64,000 nt of DNA from Paractinoplanes durhamensis (lineage in GTDB: Bacteria > Actinomycetota > Actinomycetes > Mycobacteriales > Micromonosporaceae): assembly GCF_016862175.1 (NCBI RefSeq), contig NZ_BOML01000006.1, positions 283,621 through 347,620 of the forward strand, read 5' to 3'. Positions within the stretch are counted from its first letter, which is position 1. The number at the start of each line of letters is the position of its first letter. Shown piece after piece: positions 30,450 to 41,029 of this stretch. Both the position numbers and the translations under genes were made by a program. Under the pieces are notes generated by a model. It was given only the letters and a program-made list of their open reading frames with translations, did not search any database and was not told where the DNA came from.

Positions 30450-30776
30450 GGGGAAACTCCTGAAACTCTTGGATCGGGCTGCGGCGTAAGTCGGCGGGCT
30501 GCTGGGTCCGGCAGTGCAGTGTGTGGCAATCGGCCGCCGTCGGTGCCGGAGGCCAATGCCGGCGCTGCCGGGCAAGGGGGCGCGCTGGGCACAGGCCCGG
30601 AGCACCGCGTCGATCACGGTGCCTCCGAGCGGCTGCGAACCTCAGCAGACCGCGGGGCACCCTCGCCGTGGCAACCGCACTAGCTTACCTTCCGTTTCCC
30701 TGCACGCCTCATCGGGGCATGTGTCATCACCGGTGCGTGGCCGGCGCCGCCGGTAAAAGCGACAAAACACGCAGGA
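30450..30776. other. Intergenic region between prs and rplY
   Basis: These 327 GC-rich bases lie downstream of prs and upstream of rplY on the minus strand. I see a GC-rich dyad (ACCGG at 30730 with CCGGT at 30751, inner CCGGC-GCC-GCCGG) that may end prs transcription, but no convincing gene, RNA or promoter motif. Confidence 0.3.
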
Positions 30777-31757
30777 TCAGCTCAGCCCGCCGAAGAGCGT
30801 GGTCACCGAACCGTCATCGAAGACCTCGCGGATCGCCCGGGCCAGCAGCGGCGCGATGGAGAGCACAGTGATCTTGTCGAGCCGCTTCTCCGGCGGCAGC
30901 GGCAGTGTGTTGGTCACCACCAGCTCGCTGATCCGGCTGTTCTTCAACCGCTCGGTCGCCGGGTCGCTCAGCAGCGCGTGCGTCGAGGCGACGATCACAT
31001 CGGCGGCACCCTCGTCGAAGAGGATGTCGGCGGCCTTGGTGATCGTGCCGCCGGTGTCGATCATGTCGTCGACGATCAGGCACACCCGGCCCTCGACCTC
31101 ACCGACCACCCGGTTGGCCACCACCTGGTTGGGCTTCAGCGGGTCCCGGGTCTTGTGGATGAACGCCAGCGGGCAGCCGCCCAGCCGGTCGGTCCACCGC
31201 TCGGCGACCCGCACCCGGCCGGAGTCGGGCGCCACCACGGTCATCGGGCGGCCGGCGAACTTCTTGGCCACGTGCTCGGCCAGGATGTCCATCGCGAACA
31301 GGTGGTCGACCGGGCCGTCGAAGAAGCCCTGGATCTGCGCGGTGTGCAGGTCGACGGTGAGGATGCGGTTGGCGCCCGCGGTCTTCAGCAGGTCGGCGAC
31401 CAGGCGGGCGGAGATCGGCTCCCGGCCGCGGTGCTTCTTGTCCTGCCGGGAGTAGGGGTAGAACGGCAGCACCACGGTGATCCGCTTGGCCGATCCACGC
31501 TTCAGCGCGTCGATCATGATCAGCGTTTCCATGACCCACCGGTTCACCCCCTCCGTCATCGACTGCACGACGAAGGCGTCCGAACCACGGACCGAATCCT
31601 TGAAGCGGACGAAGATCTCGCCGTTCGCGAACTCGTACGAGTCCGACGGCGTCGGCGCCACGCCCAGCACCTGGCCGATCTCCTCAGCCAGCTCGGGGAA
31701 CCCCCGGCCGGAGAAAAGCATCAGGCTCTTACGGTTCTCCGCGACGATGCTGCCCAT
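30777..31757 (-). CDS. prs: Ribose-phosphate pyrophosphokinase
   Basis: PRPP synthetase of 326 aa, converting ribose-5-phosphate and ATP to PRPP for nucleotide, histidine and tryptophan synthesis. Motifs: FANGEIFVRFKDSVRG near the N-terminus, YPYSRQDKKHRGREPIS (ATP-binding flexible region), and the PRPP-binding loop VCLIVDDMIDTGGTITKAAD. It follows glmU on the same strand with about 110 bp between them, as is common in Actinobacteria. Confidence 0.97.
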   Translation of the reverse strand: MGSIVAENRKSLMLFSGRGFPELAEEIGQVLGVAPTPSDSYEFANGEIFVRFKDSVRGSDAFVVQSMTEGVNRWVMETLIMIDALKRGSAKRITVVLPFYPYSRQDKKHRGREPISARLVADLLKTAGANRILTVDLHTAQIQGFFDGPVDHLFAMDILAEHVAKKFAGRPMTVVAPDSGRVRVAERWTDRLGGCPLAFIHKTRDPLKPNQVVANRVVGEVEGRVCLIVDDMIDTGGTITKAADILFDEGAADVIVASTHALLSDPATERLKNSRISELVVTNTLPLPPEKRLDKITVLSIAPLLARAIREVFDDGSVTTLFGGLS

Positions 31758-31870
31758 CGGTTCGCTGCTCCCGTGGATCGAGGGGGTTAGTCACCTGAAG
31801 TATCACCCGAGGCCACCTTCCTGCCACGCCACTAGCCCGGCGGGTGGGATGCCTCACCCCCTGGGGGACG

Positions 31871-33322
31871 CTACTCGCCCTTTTTCTCCGCGGCAGCCCG
31901 CTCGGCAGCCTCGGCCGACACCGTTCCGGCCCGGCGGCGGGCGGTCCAGCCCTCCACGTTGCGCTGCGGCGCCCGGGTCACGCCGAGGTTGCCCGCGGGC
32001 ACTTCCTTCTGGATGGCGCTGCCGGCCGCCACGTAGGCGCCGGGGCCGATCTCGACCGGGGCGATCAGCACGGTGTCCGACCCGACGAACGCGGCCTCAC
32101 CCACCGTGGTGTGGTGCTTGTTGACGCCGTCGTAGTTCGCGAAGATCGTGCCGGCCCCGATGTTGGCCTTGGCGCCGATCGTCGCGTCCCCCACGTAGGT
32201 CAGGTGCGGGACCTTCGCGCCGTCGCCCAGCTCGGCGTTCTTCGCCTCGACGAAGCCGCCCACCTTCGACTTGCGGCCCAGCCGGGTGCCCGGGCGCAGG
32301 AAGGAGAACGGGCCGACGGTCGCGTCCGGCCCGATCAGGGCGCCGATCGAGTGCGTCCGCAGCACCGTCGCGCCGGCCGCCACGGTGGTGTCGATCAGCG
32401 TGGTGTCCGGGCCGATCACCGCGCCGGCCGCCACGCTCGTGCCGCCGCGCAGCTGCGAGTTCTGGTCGATCACCGCGTCCGGCTCGATCGTCACGGTGAC
32501 GTCGATCCAGGTGGTCGCCGGGTCGAGGATGGCGACGCCGGAGCGCATCCAGGCCGTGTTGACCCGGTCGCGCAGCATCGCCCGCAGGCCCGCCAGCTGC
32601 GCCCGGTCGTTGGCGCCGAGCGTCTCGGCCGCGTCCGGCGCGACGAACACGCCCACCGGGCTGCCCACCTCGACGAGCAGGCCGAACACGTCGGTGAGGT
32701 ATTCCTCGCCCTGGTCGTTGTCGGTGGAGAGCTTGCCCAGCGCGTCGCGCAGCGCGACCACATCGAACGCGTAGATCCCGCCGTTGATCTCCCGGATCGC
32801 GCGCACCTCGGCCGACGCGTCCCGCTCCTCGACGATCCGGGCCAGGCCGCCGCTCGCGTCCCGCACGATCCGGCCGAGGCCGGTCGGGTCGTCCACCGCG
32901 GCCGCCAGCACGGTCGCCGCCCGGTTGCCCGCCTCGTGCGCCTCGATCAGCGCGGCCACCGTCTCGCCGCGCAGCAGCGGCGCGTCCCCGCTGAGCACCA
33001 GCACGGTGCCGGTCGCGTCGGGCGCCGCGTCGAGCGCGATCCGCACCGCGTGCCCGGTGCCGTTCTGCTCGGCCTGGAGCACCGGCACGGCTTCCGGCGC
33101 GATCTCGGCGAGGTGCGCGCGCACCTGGTCGGCCTGGTGCCCGACCACCACGATCGTCCGCTCCGCGGCGGCCGGCCCGGCCGCCGCCAGCACGTGCCCG
33201 ACCAGGGTGCGGCCGAGCAGCTCGTGCAGCACCTTGGGGGTCGCGGACTTCATCCGCTTGCCCTCTCCGGCGGCGAGGACGACGACAGTACGACGAGAGG
33301 CCTGGCTCACGCGGGGCTCCAT
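31871..33322 (-). CDS. glmU: Bifunctional N-acetylglucosamine-1-phosphate uridyltransferase / glucosamine-1-phosphate acetyltransferase
   Basis: Protein of 483 aa that makes UDP-GlcNAc for the cell wall. The N-terminal pyrophosphorylase has VVLAAGEGKRMKSATPKVLH. The C-terminal half is a left-handed beta-helix with hexapeptide repeats (AAGAVIGPDTTLIDTTV, GPFSFLRPGTRLG) and the acetyltransferase motif GAGTIFANYDGVNKHHT. The start is the ATG at 33322; a GTG 4 codons later is possible. tRNA-Gln lies just upstream on the same strand. Confidence 0.97.
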   Translation of the reverse strand: MEPRVSQASRRTVVVLAAGEGKRMKSATPKVLHELLGRTLVGHVLAAAGPAAAERTIVVVGHQADQVRAHLAEIAPEAVPVLQAEQNGTGHAVRIALDAAPDATGTVLVLSGDAPLLRGETVAALIEAHEAGNRAATVLAAAVDDPTGLGRIVRDASGGLARIVEERDASAEVRAIREINGGIYAFDVVALRDALGKLSTDNDQGEEYLTDVFGLLVEVGSPVGVFVAPDAAETLGANDRAQLAGLRAMLRDRVNTAWMRSGVAILDPATTWIDVTVTIEPDAVIDQNSQLRGGTSVAAGAVIGPDTTLIDTTVAAGATVLRTHSIGALIGPDATVGPFSFLRPGTRLGRKSKVGGFVEAKNAELGDGAKVPHLTYVGDATIGAKANIGAGTIFANYDGVNKHHTTVGEAAFVGSDTVLIAPVEIGPGAYVAAGSAIQKEVPAGNLGVTRAPQRNVEGWTARRRAGTVSAEAAERAAAEKKGE

Positions 33323-33365
33323 TGTTCGCAGTAAGAGGGCGGCGGCTCTAGCCGCAGACAGGCTG

Positions 33366-33436
33366 CTCCCGGAAGAGGATTCGAACCCCTATAAACGGCA
33401 CCAAAAGCCGCGGTCCTACCATTAGACGATCCGGGA
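33366..33436 (-). tRNA. tRNA-Gln (anticodon TTG)
   Basis: The reverse complement folds into a complete cloverleaf. The acceptor stem TCCCGGA pairs with TCCGGGA, the D stem is GTCT/GGAC, the anticodon stem GCGGC/GCCGT encloses the 7-base loop TTTTGGT with anticodon TTG, and the T stem AGGGG/CCTCT encloses TTCGAAT. The discriminator is G, as expected for tRNA-Gln. The CCA end is not encoded (GCAG follows). It reads CAA, a rare codon in this high-GC genome. Confidence 0.95.
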
Positions 33437-33624
33437 TCAAGCGGACATTTCTTCAAGGTCCGTGTCTACCGCAAATATAGTAGCGGCAACCCGGTTCTCC
33501 CCATCCGCCACTGACGCCCCCGGCAATGATCCCGGACCGCCAACGGATCCACGGACAGGTTGTCCGCTTGATCCACGCATGGCACCGGGGCGGGGAAAAG
33601 CCCCACGCCTGGCAGGATGGCCGG

Positions 33625-34308
33625 GTGACCGACTCAGGCGACACCAACGGCGACCAACCTCGGACACGACGGCAGAGACCGGCCGCGACCCCTCCCCGGG
33701 TACGCATGTCGGCCGCGCAGCGCCGGGAACAGCTGATCGCGACAGGGCGCCAACTGTTCGCCGAGCGGGGCTTCGACGCGACAAGCGTGGAGGAGGTCGC
33801 CGCCCGGGCCAAGGTGTCCAAGCCGGTGGTCTACGAGCACTTCGGCGGCAAAGAAGGCCTCTACGCGGTCGTCGTCGACCGCGAGGTGCGCTCGCTGCTC
33901 GACCGGATCGCGACCGCGCTGACCGCCGGGCATCCGCGCGAGCTTCTCGAACAGGCCGCGCTGGCCCTGCTCGACTACATCGAGGACGAACCGCACGGCT
34001 TCCAGGTGCTGGTGCGCGAATCCCCGGTGCTCTCCCCCGGGGGCAACTTCTCCAGCGTGATGAACGACGTCGCCCACCAGGTCGAGCACATCCTGGGCGG
34101 TGAGTTCAAGAGCCGCGGCCTCGACCCGAAGTTCGCCGAGCTCTACTCACAGGCCCTGGTCGGCATGGTGGCGCTGGTCGGCCAGTGGTGGCGCGAGGCG
34201 CGCAAGCCGAAGAAGGAGATGGTGGCCGCCCACCTGGTGAACCTGGCGTGGAACGGCCTGTCCCATCTCGAACCGAAACCCGCGCTGCTGACCAGAAAAG
34301 CGCGTTAG
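33625..34308 (+). CDS. TetR-family transcriptional regulator
   Basis: Regulator of 227 aa. After a Pro/Arg-rich leader of about 27 residues comes the TetR helix-turn-helix: REQLIATGRQLFAERGFDATSVEEVAARAKVSKPVVYEHFGGKEGLY. The C-terminal domain is helical (LLDYIEDEPHGFQVLVRE, QALVGMVALVGQWWREA). I chose the GTG at 33625 with low certainty; the ATG at 33706 (MSAAQRREQ) would give a shorter protein with the whole DNA-binding domain. It converges on two DUF4383 genes with a 4-bp overlap of stop codons. Confidence 0.9.
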   Translation: MTDSGDTNGDQPRTRRQRPAATPPRVRMSAAQRREQLIATGRQLFAERGFDATSVEEVAARAKVSKPVVYEHFGGKEGLYAVVVDREVRSLLDRIATALTAGHPRELLEQAALALLDYIEDEPHGFQVLVRESPVLSPGGNFSSVMNDVAHQVEHILGGEFKSRGLDPKFAELYSQALVGMVALVGQWWREARKPKKEMVAAHLVNLAWNGLSHLEPKPALLTRKAR

Positions 34309-34763
34309 CGCGGATGGTGCGCGGCGTCGACCTCGGCGCGAGCGGCGTCGCGGCTGCCGACCTTGCCGTAGAGACCGGCGGTGAGCGTGACCAGCCCGAG
34401 GACGATCGTCACGATCACGTTGGCCATCGACACGTTCAGCACGTTCGCGTCGGTCTGGATGAACGCCATGACCAGCACGCCGAGCCCGCAGAGTCCCCAG
34501 CCGAGGACCAGCGCGACGTGGTGGTAGAGGTTGCCGCCGAGCAGCACGGCGAGCAGCAGAAGAACACCGAGGACGGTGTAGAGCCAGGACGCGGCGGGGT
34601 TGGTCCGCAGTCCGAGCACCCAGTCGGAGCCTCGGTGGAAGAACTCGTCTCCCCACGTCGTGCCGAGGCCGATGACCCCGAACAGCGTGAGGTAGAGGCC
34701 GGCCAGGCCGGCGAAGAAACGGTACGTCTGACGCAGGTGGTGATTGAGGGGGTAGTGCGCCAT
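34305..34763 (-). CDS. DUF4383 membrane protein, copy 2
   Basis: Membrane protein of 152 aa with four hydrophobic segments. It opens MAHYPLNHHLRQTYRFFAGLAG, close to the opening of the gene upstream, and shares the later QTDANVLN pattern with that gene's RTDANVFG, so the two are tandem paralogues. DUF4383 has no assigned function. The start is the ATG at 34763, overlapping the stop of copy 1 (TGATG), so they are translated together. Confidence 0.85.
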   Translation of the reverse strand: MAHYPLNHHLRQTYRFFAGLAGLYLTLFGVIGLGTTWGDEFFHRGSDWVLGLRTNPAASWLYTVLGVLLLLAVLLGGNLYHHVALVLGWGLCGLGVLVMAFIQTDANVLNVSMANVIVTIVLGLVTLTAGLYGKVGSRDAARAEVDAAHHPR

Positions 34764-35224
34764 CAGGCCGTTCGGCCCTCCCTTACCTGTCGGGGCGCGC
34801 CGGCCTGCGCGGCCGGTGCGACCTTGCTGTAGAGGCTGACCGTGATGAGCGCGAGCCCGACCAGGTAGGTGACGATCACGGTCGCGATGTTCTGCCCGAA
34901 CACGTTGGCGTCGGTGCGGCTGAAGGCGAGCCCGTAGGTGCCCAGCACCAGCAGCCCATAGCCGAGGTATTGATCGCCGACCGTGTCGAGATTGCGCCCG
35001 ACCGCGGTGATGATCAGGACGATCGCGCCGACGGCCAGCGAGATGATCGACAGCAGCAGGTTGCCGCCCTGCCCGAGCACCAGGTGCTCGGACTTGCCGG
35101 TGAACTCGTCGCCGGACGTCTGGATCAGGCCGACGATCCCGAACACGACCAGGTAGGCGCCGGCGATGAAGCCGACGACGCGGTAGATCGGCCGCAGCGG
35201 GTGGTTGACCGGATTGTGCGCCAT
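34763..35224 (-). CDS. DUF4383 membrane protein, copy 1
   Basis: Membrane protein of 153 aa with four hydrophobic segments, opening MAHNPVNHPLRPIYRVVGF. I chose the ATG at 35224, with a GGAG sequence 9 bases upstream; the frame is open 23 codons further without similarity to the family. It is the first of two tandem paralogues facing a TetR gene. The pairing with a regulator suggests an envelope response gene, but nothing in the sequence shows its role. Confidence 0.85.
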   Translation of the reverse strand: MAHNPVNHPLRPIYRVVGFIAGAYLVVFGIVGLIQTSGDEFTGKSEHLVLGQGGNLLLSIISLAVGAIVLIITAVGRNLDTVGDQYLGYGLLVLGTYGLAFSRTDANVFGQNIATVIVTYLVGLALITVSLYSKVAPAAQAGAPRQVREGRTA

Positions 35225-35310
35225 GGTGTCCGTCTCCAAGGTCAGATGTTGTCCACGCCGATTCTCGCGTATCCCCCACAACGGCGCAGGCACACCCCCC
35301 GGATCAACAG

Positions 35311-35388
35311 TGAGGCTTGTTCGCGACGGTGGAGACCTTTGCGGACCAACCTGCGCAACTGCAGCTCAAGGCCGGTCGCGAACAAGCC

Positions 35389-35391
<3 letters not shown>
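35311..35391. repeat. 17-bp perfect inverted repeat spanning the 3' end of the ABC-F gene
   Basis: The arms 35311-35327 (TGAGGCTTGTTCGCGAC) and 35375-35391 are exact reverse complements, separated by 47 bases. The right arm overlaps the stop codon of the ABC-F gene. It could form a long terminator-like hairpin for that gene, or be the two ends of a tiny mobile-element remnant. Confidence 0.8.
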
Positions 35392-37182
<1,791 letters not shown>

Positions 37183-37190
37183 GATGCGGA

Positions 37191-38138
37191 CTACGTTACC
37201 CGCGCGCCCGGCATCGGCCCGCGGGCGGTCACCGCCTCCCGGCAGATCCCGGCCGCGTTGAGCACGCCCGCGATCCGCTCGGCGTCGGCCGCACCGGCGG
37301 CGAGGAAGACGCAGGTCGGCCCGGAACCGGAGACCAGCGCGGCGAGCGCACCCGCCTCCTGACCGGCCTCGAGCACGCCGGACAGCTCCGGCCGCAACGC
37401 GATCGCGGCCGGTTGCAGGTCGTTGGCGAGGGCCGCGCCGAGCACGGCCGGGTCCCGCTGGCGCAGCGCGGACATCAGGTCGTCGGCGCCGGGGACCGCC
37501 TTGGGCGGGAACGGGCTCTCCCGCAGCGCGTCGAGCTTGGCGTAGACCTCGGGCGTCGACAGGCCACCGTCGGCCACCGCCACCACCCAGTGCCAGGTCG
37601 TCGGCCGGGCCAGGATCGGGCTGACCGACTCGCCGTGCCCGGTGCCGAGCGCGGTGCCACCGTGCAGCAGGAACGGCACGTCCGAGCCGAGCGTGGCGCC
37701 GATCTCGGCCAGCTCGTCGCGGGACATCCCGGTGCCCCACAGCAGGTCACAGGCGAGCAGCGTGGCGGCCGCGTCGGCGCTGCCACCGGCCAGCCCGGCG
37801 GCGAGCGGGATCGTCTTGCGCAGGTGCAGCCGGGCATGCGCGGGCACCCGGGCCCGCGCGGCGAGCGCCCGGGCGGCCCGGATGATCAGGTTGGTCTCGT
37901 CGAGCGCGAGCGAGCCGGCGCCCTCACCCTCCATGGTCAGCGCGAGCGTGTCCCCCGGCCGGGCGGTCAGCTCGTCGAACAGGCTGATCGCGTGATAGAC
38001 GGTGTTCAGCTCGTGGTAGCCGTCGGGCCGCAGCGGCCCGACCCCGAGATGCATGTTGATCTTGGCGGGCACCCGGACCCGAACCGGCCCATGGTGCCGC
38101 CGCGGCTCGTCGTCGTCAGGCCCCCAGGCCTCCGTCAC
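37191..38138 (-). CDS. ispE: 4-diphosphocytidyl-2-C-methyl-D-erythritol kinase
   Basis: GHMP kinase of 315 aa in the non-mevalonate isoprenoid pathway. Motifs: VRVPAKINMHLGVGPLRPDGYHEL at about residues 20-43, the ATP-binding loop IPLAAGLAGGSADAAATL and the late LVSGSGPTCVFLA. It starts with GTG at 38138, overlapping the stop of the Uma2-family gene (GTGA). In many Actinobacteria ispE directly follows rsmA; here a Uma2 gene is inserted between them. Confidence 0.95.
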   Translation of the reverse strand: MTEAWGPDDDEPRRHHGPVRVRVPAKINMHLGVGPLRPDGYHELNTVYHAISLFDELTARPGDTLALTMEGEGAGSLALDETNLIIRAARALAARARVPAHARLHLRKTIPLAAGLAGGSADAAATLLACDLLWGTGMSRDELAEIGATLGSDVPFLLHGGTALGTGHGESVSPILARPTTWHWVVAVADGGLSTPEVYAKLDALRESPFPPKAVPGADDLMSALRQRDPAVLGAALANDLQPAAIALRPELSGVLEAGQEAGALAALVSGSGPTCVFLAAGAADAERIAGVLNAAGICREAVTARGPMPGARVT

Positions 38139-38710
38139 GGAGTGATGTCCCGGATCGGGAGCTTGATCTCGAACGGAGCACTCAGCACCAGTTCCGTCTC
38201 GGAGTCAGCAGCCAGCTCGTAATGCCCGTCGACGAGGTCGTAGGCGTAGACATGAACCGGGTTTTGCTCGATTCGCCAGAAATGCGGCACACCGGCAGCG
38301 GCGTATTCGACGGGTTTCTCCAGCCGGTCCCGGCGCTTGGTGCCCGGCGAGACAACCTCGACGGCGATGGCGACGCTGCTCGGCATCACATAGTGATTCG
38401 TCTGCTCAACCTTGGCATCCAGCAGCAACACGTCGGGTTCAACGCTGTCCTTGAGGCCCAGCGCGACGCCGACCGCGGTCACCGCCAAGAATTCCTGCGG
38501 AGCGTGCTGCCGGAACCAGAGCCACAGCAAATTGCCGATGTTCTGGTGGGCGACCGTCGGCGAGGGGACCACGATCATGACTCCATCGCGAAGCTCGACG
38601 CGGGGGGCGTCGTGGGGGAGATTGAGGACGTCCTCGAGGAAGTGGTTCGCCGCGCGCTGTCGCAGCGGATTGGGCGACCACATGACATGACCGGCTGGTT
38701 CCGCGGTCAT
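38135..38710 (-). CDS. Uma2-family (DUF820) endonuclease-like protein
   Basis: Protein of 191 aa with a PD-(D/E)xK-like core: [10 protein letters not shown] (Asp), [19 protein letters not shown] (Glu-x-Val and Lys region) and [13 protein letters not shown], the hallmarks of the Uma2 family. These proteins are abundant in Actinobacteria and Cyanobacteria, and their function is not established; nuclease activity is inferred from the fold. It overlaps both neighbours by 4 bp (rsmA stop at its ATG, ispE start at its stop), so it is embedded in a housekeeping operon. Confidence 0.85.
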   Translation of the reverse strand: MTAEPAGHVMWSPNPLRQRAANHFLEDVLNLPHDAPRVELRDGVMIVVPSPTVAHQNIGNLLWLWFRQHAPQEFLAVTAVGVALGLKDSVEPDVLLLDAKVEQTNHYVMPSSVAIAVEVVSPGTKRRDRLEKPVEYAAAGVPHFWRIEQNPVHVYAYDLVDGHYELAADSETELVLSAPFEIKLPIRDITP

Positions 38711-39597
38711 GAGTCCACCTCCTCGGGCTGTTTGCCGGACGCGCTGAGCTTACCGCCGACGCCGGACAGTTTTGCCGCGGCCGCTATCGCTGCGAACTGT
38801 CCCACGGTGAGCGATTCGCCGCGCGCCTGCGGGCTGATCCCAGCCGCGACCAGCACCTTCTCCGCCCTGTCGGGGCCACCGGCCCAGCCGGCCAGCGCCG
38901 CCCGCAGGGTCTTTCGGCGCTGCGCGAACGCCGCATCCACCACCGCGAAGACTTGAGATCTGTCGATGTCCCCCATTGGTGGGGTCCGGCAGGTGAAGGC
39001 GACCAGCCCGGAATCCACGTTGGGCACCGGCCAGAACACCGCCGGCGGCACCTTCCCGGCCGGCTTCGCCTCGGCATACCAGGCCAGCTTGACCGACGGC
39101 ACCCCGTACACCTTGGAGCCCGGACCGGCGGTGAGCCGGTCGGCCACCTCTTTCTGCACCATCACCAGGCCCCCGCGCAGCGTGGGCAGCTCGGCGAGCA
39201 GGCTCAGCACCACCGGCACCGCGACGTTGTAGGGCAGGTTCGCGACCAGCATGGTGGGCGCCGGGTCGAAGTCGGCCGCCTTGACCCGCATCGCATCGGC
39301 CGGATGCACGGTGAGGTGGGGTGCCGTAACAGTGGCCGGCAGGGCCGCCGCCAGCTTGGGGTCGATCTCCACGGCGTGCACGTGGGCGACCGCGCCGACC
39401 AGCCCGAGGGTGAGCGAGCCGAGCCCGGGCCCGACCTCCAGGGCGACGTCGTCGGGGCGCAGACCGGCCGCGTTGACGATCCGGCGGATGGTGTTCGGGT
39501 CGTGCAGGAAGTTCTGGCCGAGCTTCTTGGTCGGGGCCACACCGAGGCGTGCCGCGAGCTCCCGGATCTCCGCCGGGCCGAGAAGTGCGTCAGCCAT
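38707..39597 (-). CDS. rsmA: 16S rRNA (adenine1518-N6/adenine1519-N6)-dimethyltransferase
   Basis: KsgA/RsmA enzyme of 296 aa that dimethylates two adenines in helix 45 of 16S rRNA. Motifs: [20 protein letters not shown]-binding [16 protein letters not shown], catalytic [11 protein letters not shown] and [14 protein letters not shown] short Lys/Ser-rich tail follows. It is the first gene of the rsmA, Uma2, ispE, ABC-F cluster. Confidence 0.96.
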   Translation of the reverse strand: MADALLGPAEIRELAARLGVAPTKKLGQNFLHDPNTIRRIVNAAGLRPDDVALEVGPGLGSLTLGLVGAVAHVHAVEIDPKLAAALPATVTAPHLTVHPADAMRVKAADFDPAPTMLVANLPYNVAVPVVLSLLAELPTLRGGLVMVQKEVADRLTAGPGSKVYGVPSVKLAWYAEAKPAGKVPPAVFWPVPNVDSGLVAFTCRTPPMGDIDRSQVFAVVDAAFAQRRKTLRAALAGWAGGPDRAEKVLVAAGISPQARGESLTVGQFAAIAAAAKLSGVGGKLSASGKQPEEVDS

Positions 39598-39656
39598 GAG
39601 GAAAGAGCCTACGGGCGCGGGCCGCGCGCCTGGACGCGACGGGGTAGAAAGCAGGA

Positions 39657-40061
39657 ATGACCGAGTTGCTGGAGCTCACCGCCGTGGTGGAGGCGCCGCC
39701 CGAGCGGGTCGCCGAGATCCTGCTGGACGTCCGGCCGGGCGGGCGCTCACCGGTGGTGACCGGCGGCGACGGCGACGAGTTCGTCCTGACCGACCGGGGC
39801 AGCCGGATCACCGTGACCGTCGACCGGCAGGCGCGGTCGGTGAGCCGGCAGGGCGAATGGTGGTACCGCGGGGTGACGTCGGTGGAGCCCGACCCGCGGG
39901 GCAGCCGGGTGGTGCACCGCATCTTCAACGTGGCGGAGAAGAACGGCTGGGCCGTGCGATGGGTTGCCCGCGGGCCGCTGAACGCGGCCCCGGCGGCGTT
40001 CGCCGAGACCGTTGCCGGCCTCGGCGAACAACTCGGGGTGGCCGCCTGGGTGGTGGATTAG
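39657..40061 (+). CDS. Small SRPBCC-like protein, function unknown
   Basis: Protein of 134 aa. The alternating pattern ([65 protein letters not shown], then a long C-terminal helix [15 protein letters not shown]) suggests a START/SRPBCC helix-grip fold that may bind a hydrophobic ligand. AGGA lies just 1 base before the ATG, so the ribosome-binding site is weak. It converges on the TatD gene, sharing 4 bp at the stop codons. Confidence 0.7.
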   Translation: MTELLELTAVVEAPPERVAEILLDVRPGGRSPVVTGGDGDEFVLTDRGSRITVTVDRQARSVSRQGEWWYRGVTSVEPDPRGSRVVHRIFNVAEKNGWAVRWVARGPLNAAPAAFAETVAGLGEQLGVAAWVVD

Positions 40062-40960
40062 CTCGACCAGGGGCCGAAGACGCGCTCGCCGTTCGCCGAG
40101 ATCGCGGCGCAGAGCGCGTCCACGTCCTCGCCGCGCGCCTCGGCCAGGGCCCGCACGGTCAGCGGGATCAGGTAGGACGCGTTGGGCCGGCCCCGGTGCG
40201 GGACGGGGGTCAGGTAGGGCGCGTCGGTCTCCACCATGATCTGGTCGGCCGGGGTCATCTCGGCCGCCGCACGCAGGCCGCCGGCGCTGGCGAAGGTGAC
40301 CGTGCCGGCGAAGCTCAGGTGGTAGCCGCGCAGGATGCACTGGGCGGCGAAGTCCGGGTCGCCGGAGAAGCAGTGCAGCACCACCGTGTCCGGGGCGCCC
40401 TCCTCGTCGAGCACCCGCAGCACGTCGGCGTGCGCCTCCCGGTCGTGGATGACCAGGGCCTTGCCGTACCGCTTGGCGATCGCGATGTGCGCCCGGAAGC
40501 TCCGCTCCTGCTCGGCCCGGCCCTCGTCGCCGGTGCGGAACGTGTCGAGGCCGGTCTCCCCGATCCCGCGGACCCGCGGCTCGGCGGCCATCGCCTCGAT
40601 CGCGCGCAGCGCCTCGTCCAGATCGGACAGATGAGGTGCCTCGTTCGGGTGAATCGCGACGGCGGCCAGCACCGACTCGTTCCGGGCCGCCAGGTCGGCC
40701 CCCCAGCGCGACGTGGGCACGTCCACCCCGACCTGCACGAGCCGATCGATACCGGACTTGGCGGCGGCATCGATGAGCGCCTGCACCGGGTCGCCGTCCT
40801 GGCCGCCGGGCACGCCGGCCTCCTGAATCGTCAGGTCCAGGTGGGTGTGGCTGTCGAAGACCGGAACGGACAGCGGCTCGGGGGCGGCAGGGAACTCCCC
40901 GCGCCGGCGCGCGTCCTTGTCCTGGCGGGATTGCGACGGTGTCGAAGGCATGTGAGACAT
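40058..40960 (-). CDS. TatD-family metal-dependent hydrolase (DNase)
   Basis: TIM-barrel hydrolase of 300 aa. Metal ligands and motifs: FDSHTHLD at 35-42, AIHPNEAPHL, GIGETGLD, VIHDREAHAD, LHCFSGD and VETDAPYLTP. TatD enzymes have 3'-5' exonuclease activity and join DNA repair and RNA quality control. I chose the ATG at 40960; a second ATG 3 codons later is possible, and the frame upstream runs through the divergent gene. metG lies elsewhere in the window (43.6 kb) although metG and tatD are often adjacent. Confidence 0.93.
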   Translation of the reverse strand: MSHMPSTPSQSRQDKDARRRGEFPAAPEPLSVPVFDSHTHLDLTIQEAGVPGGQDGDPVQALIDAAAKSGIDRLVQVGVDVPTSRWGADLAARNESVLAAVAIHPNEAPHLSDLDEALRAIEAMAAEPRVRGIGETGLDTFRTGDEGRAEQERSFRAHIAIAKRYGKALVIHDREAHADVLRVLDEEGAPDTVVLHCFSGDPDFAAQCILRGYHLSFAGTVTFASAGGLRAAAEMTPADQIMVETDAPYLTPVPHRGRPNASYLIPLTVRALAEARGEDVDALCAAISANGERVFGPWSS

Positions 40961-41029
40961 TCTGCACTTGCGTCTGGAGGCCACCGTTTGTTCACCTGAT
41001 ATCCATCGTTGTCGCTTAGCTTGCGCCAC

